Source: Xanthomonas bonasiae (GTDB lineage Bacteria > Pseudomonadota > Gammaproteobacteria > Xanthomonadales > Xanthomonadaceae). From it: a stretch of 64,000 nucleotides of DNA. The stretch is from the NCBI RefSeq assembly GCF_017163705.1, contig NZ_JAFIWB010000009.1, positions 62,001 through 126,000 of the forward strand. Reading direction: 5' to 3'. The translations under genes were made by a program, and so were the position numbers. The notes under the pieces are model-generated. The model made no database searches. It had not been told where the DNA came from and saw only the letters and a list, made by a program, of their open reading frames with translations. This document shows, in pieces, positions 54,678 through 63,660 of the stretch. Position 1 is the stretch's first letter. Each line of letters begins with the position of its first letter.

Positions 54678-55722
54678 TGCCGGCGAGCGCGATCCGAGAC
54701 TGGCGCTGGACGCAGAGACGCTGCATGCGGCATCGCTGCGCGCGGCGCCGCAGGTGGCGCGCACGCCGCGCGTCGGCGACAGCCTGGGGTTCGCGCTGGG
54801 CCTGCTGGGCGCGGTGGCGCTGGGCGGATTGACCCTGCTGCTGCTGTCGCGGCAACGCCTGCATGCGCCGCCGGTGCCGGCGCCGGCGCAGACGTCGGCG
54901 CTCGCCGCGCCGCTGCCACGGGCGCCGGTCGCTTCCCGCACGGCATCGTCCCCGCCCACGGTCGCCGCCGCCGCCATCGCCGTCGCTCCCACGCAGTCGC
55001 GGTCGATGCCGATGATCGTCGACAACAGCGCTGCGTCCGAGGCGGGCACCGCACCTGGGCAGGCCGCTGCCGCATCGGGGACTGCCAACGCCGCGCCTGC
55101 GGGCGGTGCCGGACTCAACCAGGACGAGCAGTTCGCCCTGCGCGTGGGCGGTGACGCGCCGCCGTTGCAACAGGCGGTGGCGCTGGCGCATCCGGCGCGC
55201 ACGGTGGTGCAGGGCAGCCTGATCCCCGCGGTGCTGGAAACCGCGCTCAATACCGATCTGCCCGGGTACGCGCGCGCGCTGGTCAGCCGCGACGTGCGCG
55301 GCTTCGACGGCAGCGAAGTGGTCATTCCGCGCGGCAGCCGCCTGGTCGGGCAGTACCGCAGTGGCGTGGAGACCGGGCAGCGCCGCGCCTACATCGTCTG
55401 GTCGCGCCTGATCCGTCCCGACGGCGTCTCGGTGCAGCTCGCGTCGCCGGCGGTGGACGGCAGCGGCGAGACCGGGCTGGACGGCGAGGTCGGGCGGCAT
55501 TTCTGGCAGCGCTACGGCGCGTCGATGCTGCTGTCGGTGGTCGGCGGCGTCGCCAGCGCGCTCGGTGGCGACTCCGGCACGCTGGTGATCGGCACCTCGA
55601 CCAGCAGCGCCTCGGCGCAGGCGCTGCAGACCGACGGCAAGATTCCGCCGACCATCCGCGTGCCGTTGGGCACGCCGATCCAGGTGTTCGCCGCGCGCGA
55701 CCTGGATTTCTCCGGTTACTGA
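54667..55722 (+). CDS. virB10: VirB10-like core-complex protein
   Basis: 351 aa, spanning both membranes. One inner-membrane helix (about 40-61), a periplasmic Ala/Pro-rich linker (about 66-155), then the TrbI/VirB10 beta-barrel domain: VVQGSLIPAVLETALNTDLPGYARALV, GSRLVGQYRSGVETGQRRAY and VPLGTPIQVFAARDLDFSG. Only eleven bases are shared with virB9. Confidence 0.95.
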   Translation: MRNDAGERDPRLALDAETLHAASLRAAPQVARTPRVGDSLGFALGLLGAVALGGLTLLLLSRQRLHAPPVPAPAQTSALAAPLPRAPVASRTASSPPTVAAAAIAVAPTQSRSMPMIVDNSAASEAGTAPGQAAAASGTANAAPAGGAGLNQDEQFALRVGGDAPPLQQAVALAHPARTVVQGSLIPAVLETALNTDLPGYARALVSRDVRGFDGSEVVIPRGSRLVGQYRSGVETGQRRAYIVWSRLIRPDGVSVQLASPAVDGSGETGLDGEVGRHFWQRYGASMLLSVVGGVASALGGDSGTLVIGTSTSSASAQALQTDGKIPPTIRVPLGTPIQVFAARDLDFSGY

Positions 55723-55760
55723 CGTTCCCGTTTACTTTTTTCCATGTCCGAGGAATCCGC

Positions 55761-56117
55761 ATGAAGCACCGTTCGCTGCCGTTGCTGTTGTCCCTGGCCG
55801 GGGCGCTGTCCTGCATGGCGCCGGCGCTCGCGCGCAACGGCGACGGTGGCGCGCCGGCGAAGCCGCCGTCCGGCCCCAATCCGAAGGTGGAGGCGGCGAT
55901 GCGGGCGTGCGCTGCCGAGCAGGGTGTGGCGGCGCCCGCTGCAGGTCCGCCGCCCGCTGCGGGGCGCCCGTCCGCTCAAGGCCGCCCGCCCGCCGATGCG
56001 AAGCGTCTGGACATGGCCAAGTTCGACGCATGCATGAGCGCCAAGGGGCTGCCCAAGCCGAAGGGTCCGCCTCCGCAGGGCGGCCAGCCGGAACATGGCG
56101 CGCCGCCGGCAGGCTGA
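55761..56117 (+). CDS. Small exported protein with paired-cysteine motif, within virB cluster
   Basis: 118 aa with a signal peptide (cleavage near ALA/RN). The mature protein is Pro/Ala/Gly-rich with two short units: VEAAMRACAAEQGVAAP and MAKFDACMSAKGLPKP. The same units occur in the lipoprotein encoded at 44174-44674. Located between virB10 and virB11, it takes the place where no standard T4SS component is expected; it does not resemble VirB7, and lacks a good lipobox. It could be an accessory or an inserted gene. Function unknown. Confidence 0.75.
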   Translation: MKHRSLPLLLSLAGALSCMAPALARNGDGGAPAKPPSGPNPKVEAAMRACAAEQGVAAPAAGPPPAAGRPSAQGRPPADAKRLDMAKFDACMSAKGLPKPKGPPPQGGQPEHGAPPAG

Positions 56118-56119
56118 CG

Positions 56120-57088
56120 GTGCAGTCGCCGCCGCTGGCATTTCCGCAGGCGCCCGCGCAGGACGTCTATCTGCAGCGTTATCTGCTGCCCTTCCAGCCC
56201 TGGCTGGATGCGGCGGACGTCACCGAGATCCTGGTCAATCGCCCGGGCGAGGTCTGGGTGGAGCGCCTCGGCCAGCCCTGCATGCAGCGCATCGACGTCC
56301 CCGCCATCGACGATGTGCTGCTGGAACGTCTGGCCACCCAGGTCGCGCGTGTCACCCACCAGGCAGTGAACCGCGAGCATCCGCTGCTGGCGGCCACCTT
56401 GCCGGGCGGCGAGCGCGTGCAGGTGGTGGCGCCGCCGGCCACGCGCCGGCATTGGGCGCTGGCGATCCGCCGCCACTTGAATCTGGATCTCGGACTGGAG
56501 GCGTATCGGCTGGCCGACGCAGGCGCCCGCGACGACCTGGCCTGGGATGCGCAGGCGTCGCTGTCCGGGTTGCGTGCCGCGGTCGCGGCGCGGCGCACGC
56601 TGTTGATCGCCGGCGGTACCTCGTCGGGCAAGACCACCTTCCTCAATGCGTTGCTGAAGGAGGTGCCGGCGAGCGAACGCATCGTCGCGGTGGAAGACAC
56701 GCCGGAGCTGCACCTGCGCCAACCCAATCACCTCGGCCTGGTCGCGGTGAAGGGCGAGCAGGGCGAAACCCGCATCACCACCCAGGATCTGCTGCAGGCC
56801 GCGTTGCGGCTGCGGCCGGACCGCATCCTGCTCGGCGAAGTGCGCGGCCCGGAGGCGGTGACCTTCCTGCGCGCGATCAACACCGGCCATCCGGGGTCGT
56901 TCACCACCATCCATGCCAACACGCCGCAGGGCGCGCTGGAACAGCTGGCGCTGATGGTGATGCAGTCGGGCATCGGCCTGAGCCGTGCCGACACCTTGGG
57001 CTACATCCGCAGCGTGGTCGACCTGGTGGTGCAGCTGGGCCGGGTCAACGGCGAACGTCGCATCCTGGCGATCGAGGCGCTGCGCTGA
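56120..57088 (+). CDS. virB11: VirB11-like T4SS ATPase
   Basis: 322 aa, hexameric cytoplasmic ATPase of the secretion machine. Starts with GTG at 56120, two bases after the previous stop, since no ATG gives the conserved N-terminus. Walker A GGTSSGKT at 165-172, Asp box VAVEDTPELHL, Walker B region RPDRILLGEVRGPEAVTFLR and His box GHPGSFTTIHANTP. Confidence 0.95.
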   Translation: MQSPPLAFPQAPAQDVYLQRYLLPFQPWLDAADVTEILVNRPGEVWVERLGQPCMQRIDVPAIDDVLLERLATQVARVTHQAVNREHPLLAATLPGGERVQVVAPPATRRHWALAIRRHLNLDLGLEAYRLADAGARDDLAWDAQASLSGLRAAVAARRTLLIAGGTSSGKTTFLNALLKEVPASERIVAVEDTPELHLRQPNHLGLVAVKGEQGETRITTQDLLQAALRLRPDRILLGEVRGPEAVTFLRAINTGHPGSFTTIHANTPQGALEQLALMVMQSGIGLSRADTLGYIRSVVDLVVQLGRVNGERRILAIEALR

Positions 57089-57754
57089 GTGCGCGCTGGG
57101 CATCGCCGCCTGCGCGATGGCGATTGTGTGACGATTCCGTTCGCGTATCGGTGCCGCTCGTAAACAAATGCGCGGCGCGTCGTCCAATGCGCGGTTGTGC
57201 GATTGCCGTCGCGTCGGCTGAGACGGCGTGCCGCTAGATTCCTCGGCCTTCCATCGTGTCGTCCCGGACTGGAGTCGCGCCATGCTCGTTTGCCGCAAAC
57301 CCGCATCGCCGTTGTCGCGGCAGCGTTGGCGCAGCCCGCTCAGCGCGCTGGCCATGCTCGCCTGCACCTTGTTCGGCGCTTGCGCGGCGTTGGCGATCGG
57401 CGCGGCGACGGTATAGCGGGGCGGAGCGGATCGATGCGGGTCCGCAGCGCCACTCTCCTGGCTTTCGCCGGGCCTTGGAATGGCGCTGGTCGCGATGGGA
57501 TGGGCCGCGGCAGGTGAGTCTCGCGGCGACAGGTCTGGTTGCTTGCGACGGGACGAGAGAAACGTCGCGTCGTTCAAGCGCCTCGCGTGTTTGCCGCGGT
57601 GGCGATGGCGCCTGTTCAATGGTGGCGCCGCCGTAGGGTGCGCCGCCTTCGGTACTTCGATGCGATCTTCGGCGCGATGCCCCTGCACGCCATGCGCACG
57701 GCTGCCTCCGATCGCGCGAACCGGCAGCTTGGCGACCGGCGACCGGCCGATGGC
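57089..57754. other. Long gap after virB11
   Basis: Between virB11 and the MocR-type gene, which converge. Contains the possible 44-residue ORF. The remaining open frames are GC-rich artefacts overlapping on both strands. Confidence 0.4.
57282..57416 (+). CDS. Possible 44-residue membrane peptide
   Basis: A short ORF preceded by GGAG at seven bases from the ATG. One hydrophobic helix (LSALAMLACTLFGACAALAIG) with a basic N-terminus. It could be a small membrane protein or toxin-like peptide, but there is no family match I can name. Elsewhere in 57089-57754 there is nothing convincing. Confidence 0.4.
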   Translation: MLVCRKPASPLSRQRWRSPLSALAMLACTLFGACAALAIGAATV

Positions 57755-59164
57755 TCAGCGCGGCAACCGCGCGGCCAGTTTTCCCAATTGCCGCATCGCG
57801 CTTTCCAGGGGTTCGCTCCACGGCTGGCCGCAGGTCAGACGCAGGTGGTCGGCGTAGTCGCCGCGGCTGGAATACAGATGCCCGGGCGAGGTGCCGATGC
57901 CCGCGGCCAGCGCCGCCTCGAACAGCGCCTGGCCGCTGCCGCCGTCGGCCAGTTGCAGCCACAGCGACAGCCCGCCGGCGGGATCGCCGACCCGGGTGCC
58001 GGCAGGCCAGTGCCGCACGATCGCTTCGCGCAGGCGCTGGCCGTTGTCGGCGAGGGTGCGGCGCAGCTTGCGCAGGTGCCGCTCCAGATCGTGCTGCGCC
58101 AGGTAGTCGGCCAGCGCCAGCTGCGGCAGGCTGGCGCCGCCGACGGTGGAGAAGTACTTGGCGCGGACCAGCGCGTCGGTCCATTCGCCGCCGAGCAGCC
58201 AGCCCACGCGCAGGCCCGGCGCCAGCACCTTGGAGAACGAGCCGCAGGTGATCACGTTGCCGTGCGTGTCGAAGTGGCGCAGCGGGCGCGGGCGCTGCCC
58301 GGACCAATCCAGCTCGCCGTAGATGTCGTCCTCGATCACCACGGTGCCGTGGCGTGCGCAGCTGTCGAGCAGGGCGCGCTTGGCGCTGTCGGGAGTGAGG
58401 CTGCCGAGCGGATTGTTGAAGTTGGGCACCAGCACCGCCGCGCGCGCCGGGGTGCGTTGCAGCAGCGCGTCCAGGCGCGCGGCGTCGATGCCGTGGCCGG
58501 CGCGGTTGGGCACTTCCAGCACCTTCAGCCGCAGCGCCGCGACCGCCTGCAGGATGCCGTGGTAGGTCGGGGTTTCCACCAGCACCACGTCGCCGGGTGC
58601 GGTGAGCGTGCGCAGCGCCAGGCTGATCGCCTCCATCGCGCCGGCGGTCACCACCACTTCGTCCGCCGCCACCGTGGTGGCGCAGTGCGCGTAGCGCTGC
58701 GCGATCTGCCGGCGCAGCGCGGCGTGGCCTTGTGGCGGCGCATAGTCGAGCGCGACCGCGCGATGGCGGCGCAGCTGCCGCGCCAGCGCGGCGGCGAGTT
58801 GTGCGGCCGGCAGCAGCGCCGGCGCCGGGGTCGCGGTGTGCAGCGGGACCAGGTCCGAGCGCGCGAGCATGTCGAGCACGCCTTGCAACGCCGGGTTGTC
58901 GACCATGCCCGGCGTGCGCCGCCGCGCCGGCGTCGGCAGCGGCGTCAACGGCTCGGCGGCGGCACGCACGAAATAGCCGGAGCGCGGCCGCGCCTGTACC
59001 CGTCCCTCGCGCTCCAGCTGCAGGCAGGCCTGCGCCGCGGTGGCGGTGCTGATGCCGTGGTTGGCCGCCAGCTGCCGGATCGACGGCAGGCGCTCGCCGG
59101 CGCGCAGCGTGCCGCGCTCGATCTGCTCGCGCAGCTGCACCGCGAGCGATTCGTACAAGAGCAT
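57755..59164 (-). CDS. MocR-type GntR regulator with aminotransferase-like domain
   Basis: 469 aa. N-terminal GntR winged helix (MLLYESLAVQLREQIERGTL, SIRQLAANHGISTATAAQAC) fused to a fold-type I PLP aminotransferase domain, with the PLP lysine in TCGSFSKVLAPGLRVGW, PNFNNPLGSL and VIEDDIYGELDW. MocR proteins use PLP or amine ligands to control adjacent genes. It is divergent from the phzF-like gene, and a TTACAG-N11-CTGTAA element lies between. Confidence 0.93.
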   Translation of the reverse strand: MLLYESLAVQLREQIERGTLRAGERLPSIRQLAANHGISTATAAQACLQLEREGRVQARPRSGYFVRAAAEPLTPLPTPARRRTPGMVDNPALQGVLDMLARSDLVPLHTATPAPALLPAAQLAAALARQLRRHRAVALDYAPPQGHAALRRQIAQRYAHCATTVAADEVVVTAGAMEAISLALRTLTAPGDVVLVETPTYHGILQAVAALRLKVLEVPNRAGHGIDAARLDALLQRTPARAAVLVPNFNNPLGSLTPDSAKRALLDSCARHGTVVIEDDIYGELDWSGQRPRPLRHFDTHGNVITCGSFSKVLAPGLRVGWLLGGEWTDALVRAKYFSTVGGASLPQLALADYLAQHDLERHLRKLRRTLADNGQRLREAIVRHWPAGTRVGDPAGGLSLWLQLADGGSGQALFEAALAAGIGTSPGHLYSSRGDYADHLRLTCGQPWSEPLESAMRQLGKLAARLPR

Positions 59165-59191
59165 GCGGGCGCCTCATCTGTATCGGTCCAC

Positions 59192-59214
59192 TTACAGCGT
59201 ATCTGAATCTGTAA
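59192..59214. promoter_or_regulatory. Candidate MocR operator TTACAG-N11-CTGTAA
   Basis: Inverted hexamers 59192-59197 and 59209-59214 in the intergenic region between the MocR-type gene and the phzF-like gene. Two further CTGTA/ATCTG elements lie beside it (ATCTGTATCGG near 59176, ATCTGAATCTG in the site). Position suggests joint control of both directions. Confidence 0.5.
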
Positions 59215-59292
59215 TGGTCGGGTGCGGCGCTGCACACTGGGCCTGTGCCGGCCATCGCGTCGGCGTTCCCCCCCTTGCTTGCGAGGCCGGCC

Positions 59293-60084
59293 ATGCCGCT
59301 TTCCGTGTTCGTCGTCGATGCCTTCACCACGGTCCGCTTCAAGGGCAATCCCGCCGCAGTGGTACCGCTGCAGGCGTGGTTGCCGGATGCGCTGATGCAG
59401 GCCATCGCCAGCGAGAACAACCTGTCGGAGACCGCGTTCTTCGTGCGCGATACCGATGGCGTGTTCGCGATCCGCTGGTTCTCGCCGCTGAAGGAAGTCG
59501 GCTTCTGCGGCCATGCGACGCTGGCCAGCGCGTTCGTGATCGCCACCCAGCAGCTCGCACCGTTCCCGCTGCGCTTGCGTGCGGCCGCGGTCGGCGAACT
59601 GGGTGTGGAGCGGCTCGCCGACGGCAGCTTCGAGATGCGCTTTCCGAATCAGGCGCCGGCCTTGTTGGCGTCGGTGCCGCAGGCCCTGTACGACGCCTTG
59701 TCGATCGTGCCGCAGGCGGTGTATGCCAACGCGCAGGCGTACATCGCGGTGTACGCGGACGAACGCCAGGTGCGCGCGGTGGTGCCGGATCTGGCGCGGA
59801 TGCTGGCGCTGGCGCCGCGCGATGTGGCGGTGACCGCGCCCGGCAATAGCCACGATTTCGTGTCGCGCTATTTCTGGCCGGCCAATGGCGGCGCCGAAGA
59901 TCCGGTGACCGGCTCCATCCATGCCGCGCTGGCGCCGTTGTGGGCGCAGGCGCTGGGCAAGGTGCAGCTGACCGCGCTGCAGGCCTCGGCGCGCGGCGGC
60001 GAGCTTGGGTGCCGGGTCGAGGCGCAGCACGTCTATGTGCGCGGCAGCGCGGTGCAGTACCTGCACGGGACGATCGCGCTGTGA
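59293..60084 (+). CDS. PhzF-family isomerase/epimerase-like protein
   Basis: 263 aa from 59293. The diaminopimelate-epimerase-like fold has FTTVRFKGNPAAVVPL, the catalytic Glu in NNLSETAFFV, GFCGHATLASAFV and EDPVTGSIHAALAPLW. In phenazine producers PhzF isomerises an intermediate, but no phenazine genes are present here, so the substrate is unknown. Next to a MocR regulator and a DMT exporter, which may be a small metabolite-handling unit. Upstream ATG at 59245 is less likely. Confidence 0.88.
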   Translation: MPLSVFVVDAFTTVRFKGNPAAVVPLQAWLPDALMQAIASENNLSETAFFVRDTDGVFAIRWFSPLKEVGFCGHATLASAFVIATQQLAPFPLRLRAAAVGELGVERLADGSFEMRFPNQAPALLASVPQALYDALSIVPQAVYANAQAYIAVYADERQVRAVVPDLARMLALAPRDVAVTAPGNSHDFVSRYFWPANGGAEDPVTGSIHAALAPLWAQALGKVQLTALQASARGGELGCRVEAQHVYVRGSAVQYLHGTIAL

Positions 60085-61010
60085 GCGCGGCGGTCGCCGT
60101 TGCCGCCGGCGCCGCGCGGCGCGCGCTGTGGCAGTTGTTGCTGGCCGAAGTGCTGATCGGCTCGGTCGGCGTGTTCGTGCACGAGAGCGGCCAGGACCCG
60201 GTGACCGCGGTGTTCTACCGCTGCCTGTTCGGCGCCGTGTTCCTCACCGTCTGCGGGTTGCTCGGCGGCCAGTTGCGCGGGCTGTGGCGCGAGCGCAGGT
60301 TGCTGCGCGACGCCGCGGTCAGCGGCGTGCTGCTGGTGCTGAACTGGGTGGCGCTGTTCGCCGGCATGGCGCGCTCGTCGATCGGCGTGGCGACGATGGT
60401 CTACCACGTGTTCCCGTTCGTGATGCTGATCCTGGCGGCGATGCTGCAAGGCGAGCGCACGCGCCGCAGCGACCTGGGCTGGACGCTGCTGGCCTTCGTC
60501 GGTGTGGCGTGCTCGGCGGATCCGGCGCGGCTGTGGCATACCGCCGATCGCGGCTATCTGTTCGGCATCGCGCTGACCCTGCTGGCGGCGTTGCTGTGCG
60601 GCGCGTCGCTGTTGATGTCGCGGCGCATCAGCCGCGAGCGGCCGCTGGCGGTGGTGACGGTGCAGTGCTGGGTGGGCACGCTGCTGCTGGCGGGATTTTC
60701 CAGCGGCAGCGCATTGCATCCGGGCATGCACTGGCTGTGGCTGGCCGGCCTGGGGGTGATCCACAGCGGCGTCGTCTACGTGCTGTTCTATTCGTCCTAC
60801 CGACACCTGCACGTGGCGACGATCGCGATCCTGGCATTCGTGTACCCGCTGGTCACCTTGCTGCTGGACTTCCTGCTGTACGGCCACCGGCTGGTGCCGG
60901 TGCAATGGCTGGGCCTGGCGCTGATCGTGCTCGGTACGCTGGCGGTGAATCTGAAATGGCGTTGGCCGCGGCGCGCTGCAGGCGCGGCGGCGGGCGCTGT
61001 GGCGCGCTAG
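60081..61010 (+). CDS. EamA/DMT-superfamily transporter
   Basis: 309 aa, ten hydrophobic helices in two EamA halves (about 12-140 and 160-290). GTG start at 60081 overlaps the phzF-like stop. DPVTAVFYRCLFGAVFLT, VLLVLNWVALFAGMARSSIG and IATMV-type helix ends match RhaT/EamA exporters of amino acids and metabolites. Probably exports a product linked to the phzF-like enzyme. Confidence 0.88.
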   Translation: MSAAVAVAAGAARRALWQLLLAEVLIGSVGVFVHESGQDPVTAVFYRCLFGAVFLTVCGLLGGQLRGLWRERRLLRDAAVSGVLLVLNWVALFAGMARSSIGVATMVYHVFPFVMLILAAMLQGERTRRSDLGWTLLAFVGVACSADPARLWHTADRGYLFGIALTLLAALLCGASLLMSRRISRERPLAVVTVQCWVGTLLLAGFSSGSALHPGMHWLWLAGLGVIHSGVVYVLFYSSYRHLHVATIAILAFVYPLVTLLLDFLLYGHRLVPVQWLGLALIVLGTLAVNLKWRWPRRAAGAAAGAVAR

Positions 61011-61045
61011 ATGCGCAGTTCACGCATCGCAGTCGGCGAAGCGTT

Positions 61046-61112
61046 TGTGGGAGCGACTTCAGTCGCGACAGGCCTTGCCGGTACGGCCTGTCGCCACTGA
61101 AGTCGCTCCCAC
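61046..61112 (+). repeat. REP-like palindrome (GACTTCAGTCG variant)
   Basis: Arms TGTGGGAGCGACTTCAGTCG and its near-complement ending CGCTCCCAC surround a short centre. Between the convergent DMT transporter and the 112-aa protein gene. Confidence 0.8.
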
Positions 61113-61183
61113 CGAGGTCATTCGCACCTGCACACCTGTTCCGGTCGGTCCGTATCGCCGGAACGGATGCGCGGACGAAGCGC

Positions 61184-61522
61184 TTAACGCACGTTGCGCA
61201 ATTCCCAGCCGCTGCCGGCGAGCAGGCGCATGCGTTGCTTGAGGATGTCGCCGGGGATGCTGGTGGTGGCGACCAGGTCGATGCGCAGGTCGTCCTGCTT
61301 GCCGCTGACCGTGGCGGCCGGATCGACGACGCCCAGCGACGGATCCACGTCGTCCGGCTCCGGCTGCAGCGCGCGCCAGCGCTCGAACCAGGCGGGGCTG
61401 CTCAAGGCCTGCTGCAACTGCTCGGCGAAGGCGTCGGCGCCGTTGGCGCTGAAGCTGAGCGTGGGTTCGCTGCCGCGCGCGCGGGCGGGGTCGGGCAGGC
61501 TGATCGAATAGGTCACGGCCAT
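61184..61522 (-). CDS. Conserved hypothetical protein
   Basis: 112 aa, soluble, no signal peptide. Contains YSISLPDPARARG, DAFAEQLQQALSSPAWFERW and DILKQRMRLLAGSGWELRNV. I recognise no domain. Beta-alpha composition suggests a small compact fold. Convergent with the DMT transporter and on the same strand as degV-like. Confidence 0.65.
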   Translation of the reverse strand: MAVTYSISLPDPARARGSEPTLSFSANGADAFAEQLQQALSSPAWFERWRALQPEPDDVDPSLGVVDPAATVSGKQDDLRIDLVATTSIPGDILKQRMRLLAGSGWELRNVR

Positions 61523-61597
61523 GGCGGTTCCTCTGTGGAGCGGTGCGGCGCAGCCTAGCAGGCGGCGTCGTGAGTGGGTTGTCTACGCCGGAGACGT

Positions 61598-61663
61598 TGT
61601 AGGAGCGGCTTCAGCCGCGACAGGTGCTATCGGCAGCTTGTCGCGGCTGAAGCCGCTCCTACA
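61598..61663 (+). repeat. REP-like palindrome
   Basis: Arms TGTAGGAGCGGCTTCAGCCG and CGGCTGAAGCCGCTCCTACA with a short interval. Between two minus-strand genes (degV-like and the 112-aa protein), so not limited to convergent sites. Confidence 0.82.
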
Positions 61664-61690
61664 ACAAGCAACAAGATTCGCGCGCAACCC

Positions 61691-62632
61691 CTAGCCAAAC
61701 ACATGCGGCCCATCGGCGAAGCCCAGGGTGAGCGCGCCCTTGCCGACGTTGACCATGCCGGTCAGGCTCATCACGCTTTCCAGCACCTCCACCGCGTGCG
61801 TCTCGCAGACCTGGCGCAACGCCGTATAGCCGGGCAGGGCGCGCAGTTCGCTCAGCTCGCCGCCGTAGCTCAGGCACAGCGTGGGCGTCATCAGCCCGGC
61901 GGCGACGCGCTTGCCGACGAACTCGAACAGCTTCTGCACCGCGGCGTCGAAGCCCTTGATCTTGGCCACCGGCGCGGTGTCGCCGCGATAGCCGTGCAGC
62001 ACCGGCTTGATGTCCAGCGCGGTGCCGAGCGCGGCGCTGATCAGGCCGACGCTGCGGTCGCCCTTGCTGCGCGCGCGGGCGCGCATGTAGTACAGGTCGC
62101 GGGTGACCATGTAGCCGTGCACGTTGCCGGCCAGTTCCTCCAGCCGTTCGCGGATCGCCTGCACGCTGGCCCCGGCCGCGCGCAGGCGTACAGCCTCCAC
62201 CGCGGTCACCGCCTGCGCGGCGAACAGGTTCTGCGTGTCGATCACCCGCAGCGCGAACGGCGAGGTGTGTCCGGCGGCCTGCCGGATCGGCTTGTAGTCG
62301 TTGAGGATGGCGAAGCTGGCCTGCAGCGCATGCTGGTGGATCGGGCTGCGGGTCTTGGTGATGGTCATGCAGAACACGTGGTCGTAGTCGATCACCAGCC
62401 GGCTCAGGAACAGCTCGCGGATCTGCGCCACGCTGAACGGGATGGTTTCCGCTTCGGCGCCGTGCTCGGCCACGTGCGCATGCAGGAAGCTCAGCGTGGC
62501 TTCCTCGTCGCGATGGTCGGCCAGCACTGCCTCGCCGATGCGCACGCTGATCGGCAGCAACACGATGTTGTGGTCTGCGATGTAGTCCTGCGGCAAGTCG
62601 CAGGCAGAATCCACCACGATCCCGATACGCAT
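61691..62632 (-). CDS. DegV-family fatty-acid-binding protein
   Basis: 313 aa, usual DegV length. Begins MRIGIVVDSACDLPQDYIAD, the classic DegV N-terminus, with LPISVRIG and FCMTITKTRSPIHQHALQAS. Members bind fatty acids and feed fatty acid kinase (FakB-like). This one lacks an adjacent kinase gene. The C-terminal VGLISAALGTALDIKPVLHG is a normal family segment. Confidence 0.9.
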   Translation of the reverse strand: MRIGIVVDSACDLPQDYIADHNIVLLPISVRIGEAVLADHRDEEATLSFLHAHVAEHGAEAETIPFSVAQIRELFLSRLVIDYDHVFCMTITKTRSPIHQHALQASFAILNDYKPIRQAAGHTSPFALRVIDTQNLFAAQAVTAVEAVRLRAAGASVQAIRERLEELAGNVHGYMVTRDLYYMRARARSKGDRSVGLISAALGTALDIKPVLHGYRGDTAPVAKIKGFDAAVQKLFEFVGKRVAAGLMTPTLCLSYGGELSELRALPGYTALRQVCETHAVEVLESVMSLTGMVNVGKGALTLGFADGPHVFG

Positions 62633-62706
62633 CTGGCCCCCTCCGGCGTTGCGCCTCGTCAGTACCGGCTAGGTTAGCGCAGACGCCCGGGAACGTCGCG
62701 GCCGGC

Positions 62707-63336
62707 TCAGCCGGGGCGCTGCACGGCGACCGGCAGCGCCGCCAGCCGCGCCATCTCGCCGCGCTGCAGCAGCTGCGGATCGGCCAACAGCGCCTGCATC
62801 AGCGGATGCGCGTCGTTGCCCCACAGCAAGGCCTCGCCGACCTGCAGCGTCGGCACGCCGAACACGCCGGCGGCGATGGCCTGTTCGGTATTGCCGCGCA
62901 GCTGCGCCTTGACCTGCGGATCGCCCACGGCGGCGGCCGCATCGGCGATGCCAAGCGCCAGCGCCACCGGGGCCAGTGCGGCGGCATCGTCGCCGGCGTG
63001 GCCGTCGCGCCACAGCCAATCGAACAGCGCGTCGATCGCCTGCGGCGTGCTGCCGGCGGCGATGCACAGCCGCAGCGCGGCCAGCGGGTTGAACGGATGC
63101 GCCGGCGGAAACCGCAGCGGCACGCCCTCCTGCTGCGCCTGCCACTGCACGAACTGGTAGGTGAAGCTGCGCTTGTGCGGGATCTCCGCCGGTCCACGCG
63201 TGTGCAGATGCTGCAGCACCGCGCCGAACACGATCGGCACCGGCTCGATCCGCGCGAACTCCGGCAGCGCCTTGAGCTTGTGCCAATGCAGATAGGAAAA
63301 CGGCGAGACGAAATCGAAATACCAGCGCAAGCGCAT
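62707..63336 (-). CDS. HCCA isomerase/GST-kappa-like DsbA-fold protein
   Basis: 209 aa from 63336. Thioredoxin-fold protein related to 2-hydroxychromene-2-carboxylate isomerase: MRLRWYFDFVSPFSYLHWHK with the Ser-Pro-Phe-Ser active-site region and GVPLRFPPAHPFNPLAALRL, GVFGVPTLQVGEALLWGND. The family uses glutathione as a cofactor. A start seven codons upstream (63357) is also possible. No naphthalene pathway genes accompany it, so the role is open. Confidence 0.88.
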   Translation of the reverse strand: MRLRWYFDFVSPFSYLHWHKLKALPEFARIEPVPIVFGAVLQHLHTRGPAEIPHKRSFTYQFVQWQAQQEGVPLRFPPAHPFNPLAALRLCIAAGSTPQAIDALFDWLWRDGHAGDDAAALAPVALALGIADAAAAVGDPQVKAQLRGNTEQAIAAGVFGVPTLQVGEALLWGNDAHPLMQALLADPQLLQRGEMARLAALPVAVQRPG

Positions 63337-63660
63337 GAGCGGGCTCCGGTCGGGCATGCGCCAGCTTACTCGCCTGCCGGCATGCGGCGCGGCGTGTTGC
63401 ACTGCGGCGCATGCCGCGCCCGTGCGGGTGCCGCGACCGGGGCGCTGGACGCCGCGGTAGACAATGCGTCGCCGCCGATCTCGACCGCGTGTGGGAACTG
63501 GGAACGCGCGCACGCTGCAGGTCTCGACCGCGTGGCGCTATTGCCGCAGCGCATGCCGCCAGGCGTTCTTCGCATAGCTCGTGCCGCGCGGGTCTTGCTA
63601 GCGTCCGCCGCGGCAGCACCTCCGCTGCCGTGCCCGCCGACTTCCTGGGAGAAACCGAAC
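63337..63660. other. Gap before the final gene
   Basis: Divergent region with several overlapping GC-rich open frames, none convincing. The ribosome site GGAGA of the final gene lies at its end. Confidence 0.4.

Noticed and set aside
55761-56117. The small protein after virB10 as VirB7
   Set aside because: VirB7 is a short lipoprotein; this protein lacks a good lipobox and its motif is shared with a protein outside the cluster.
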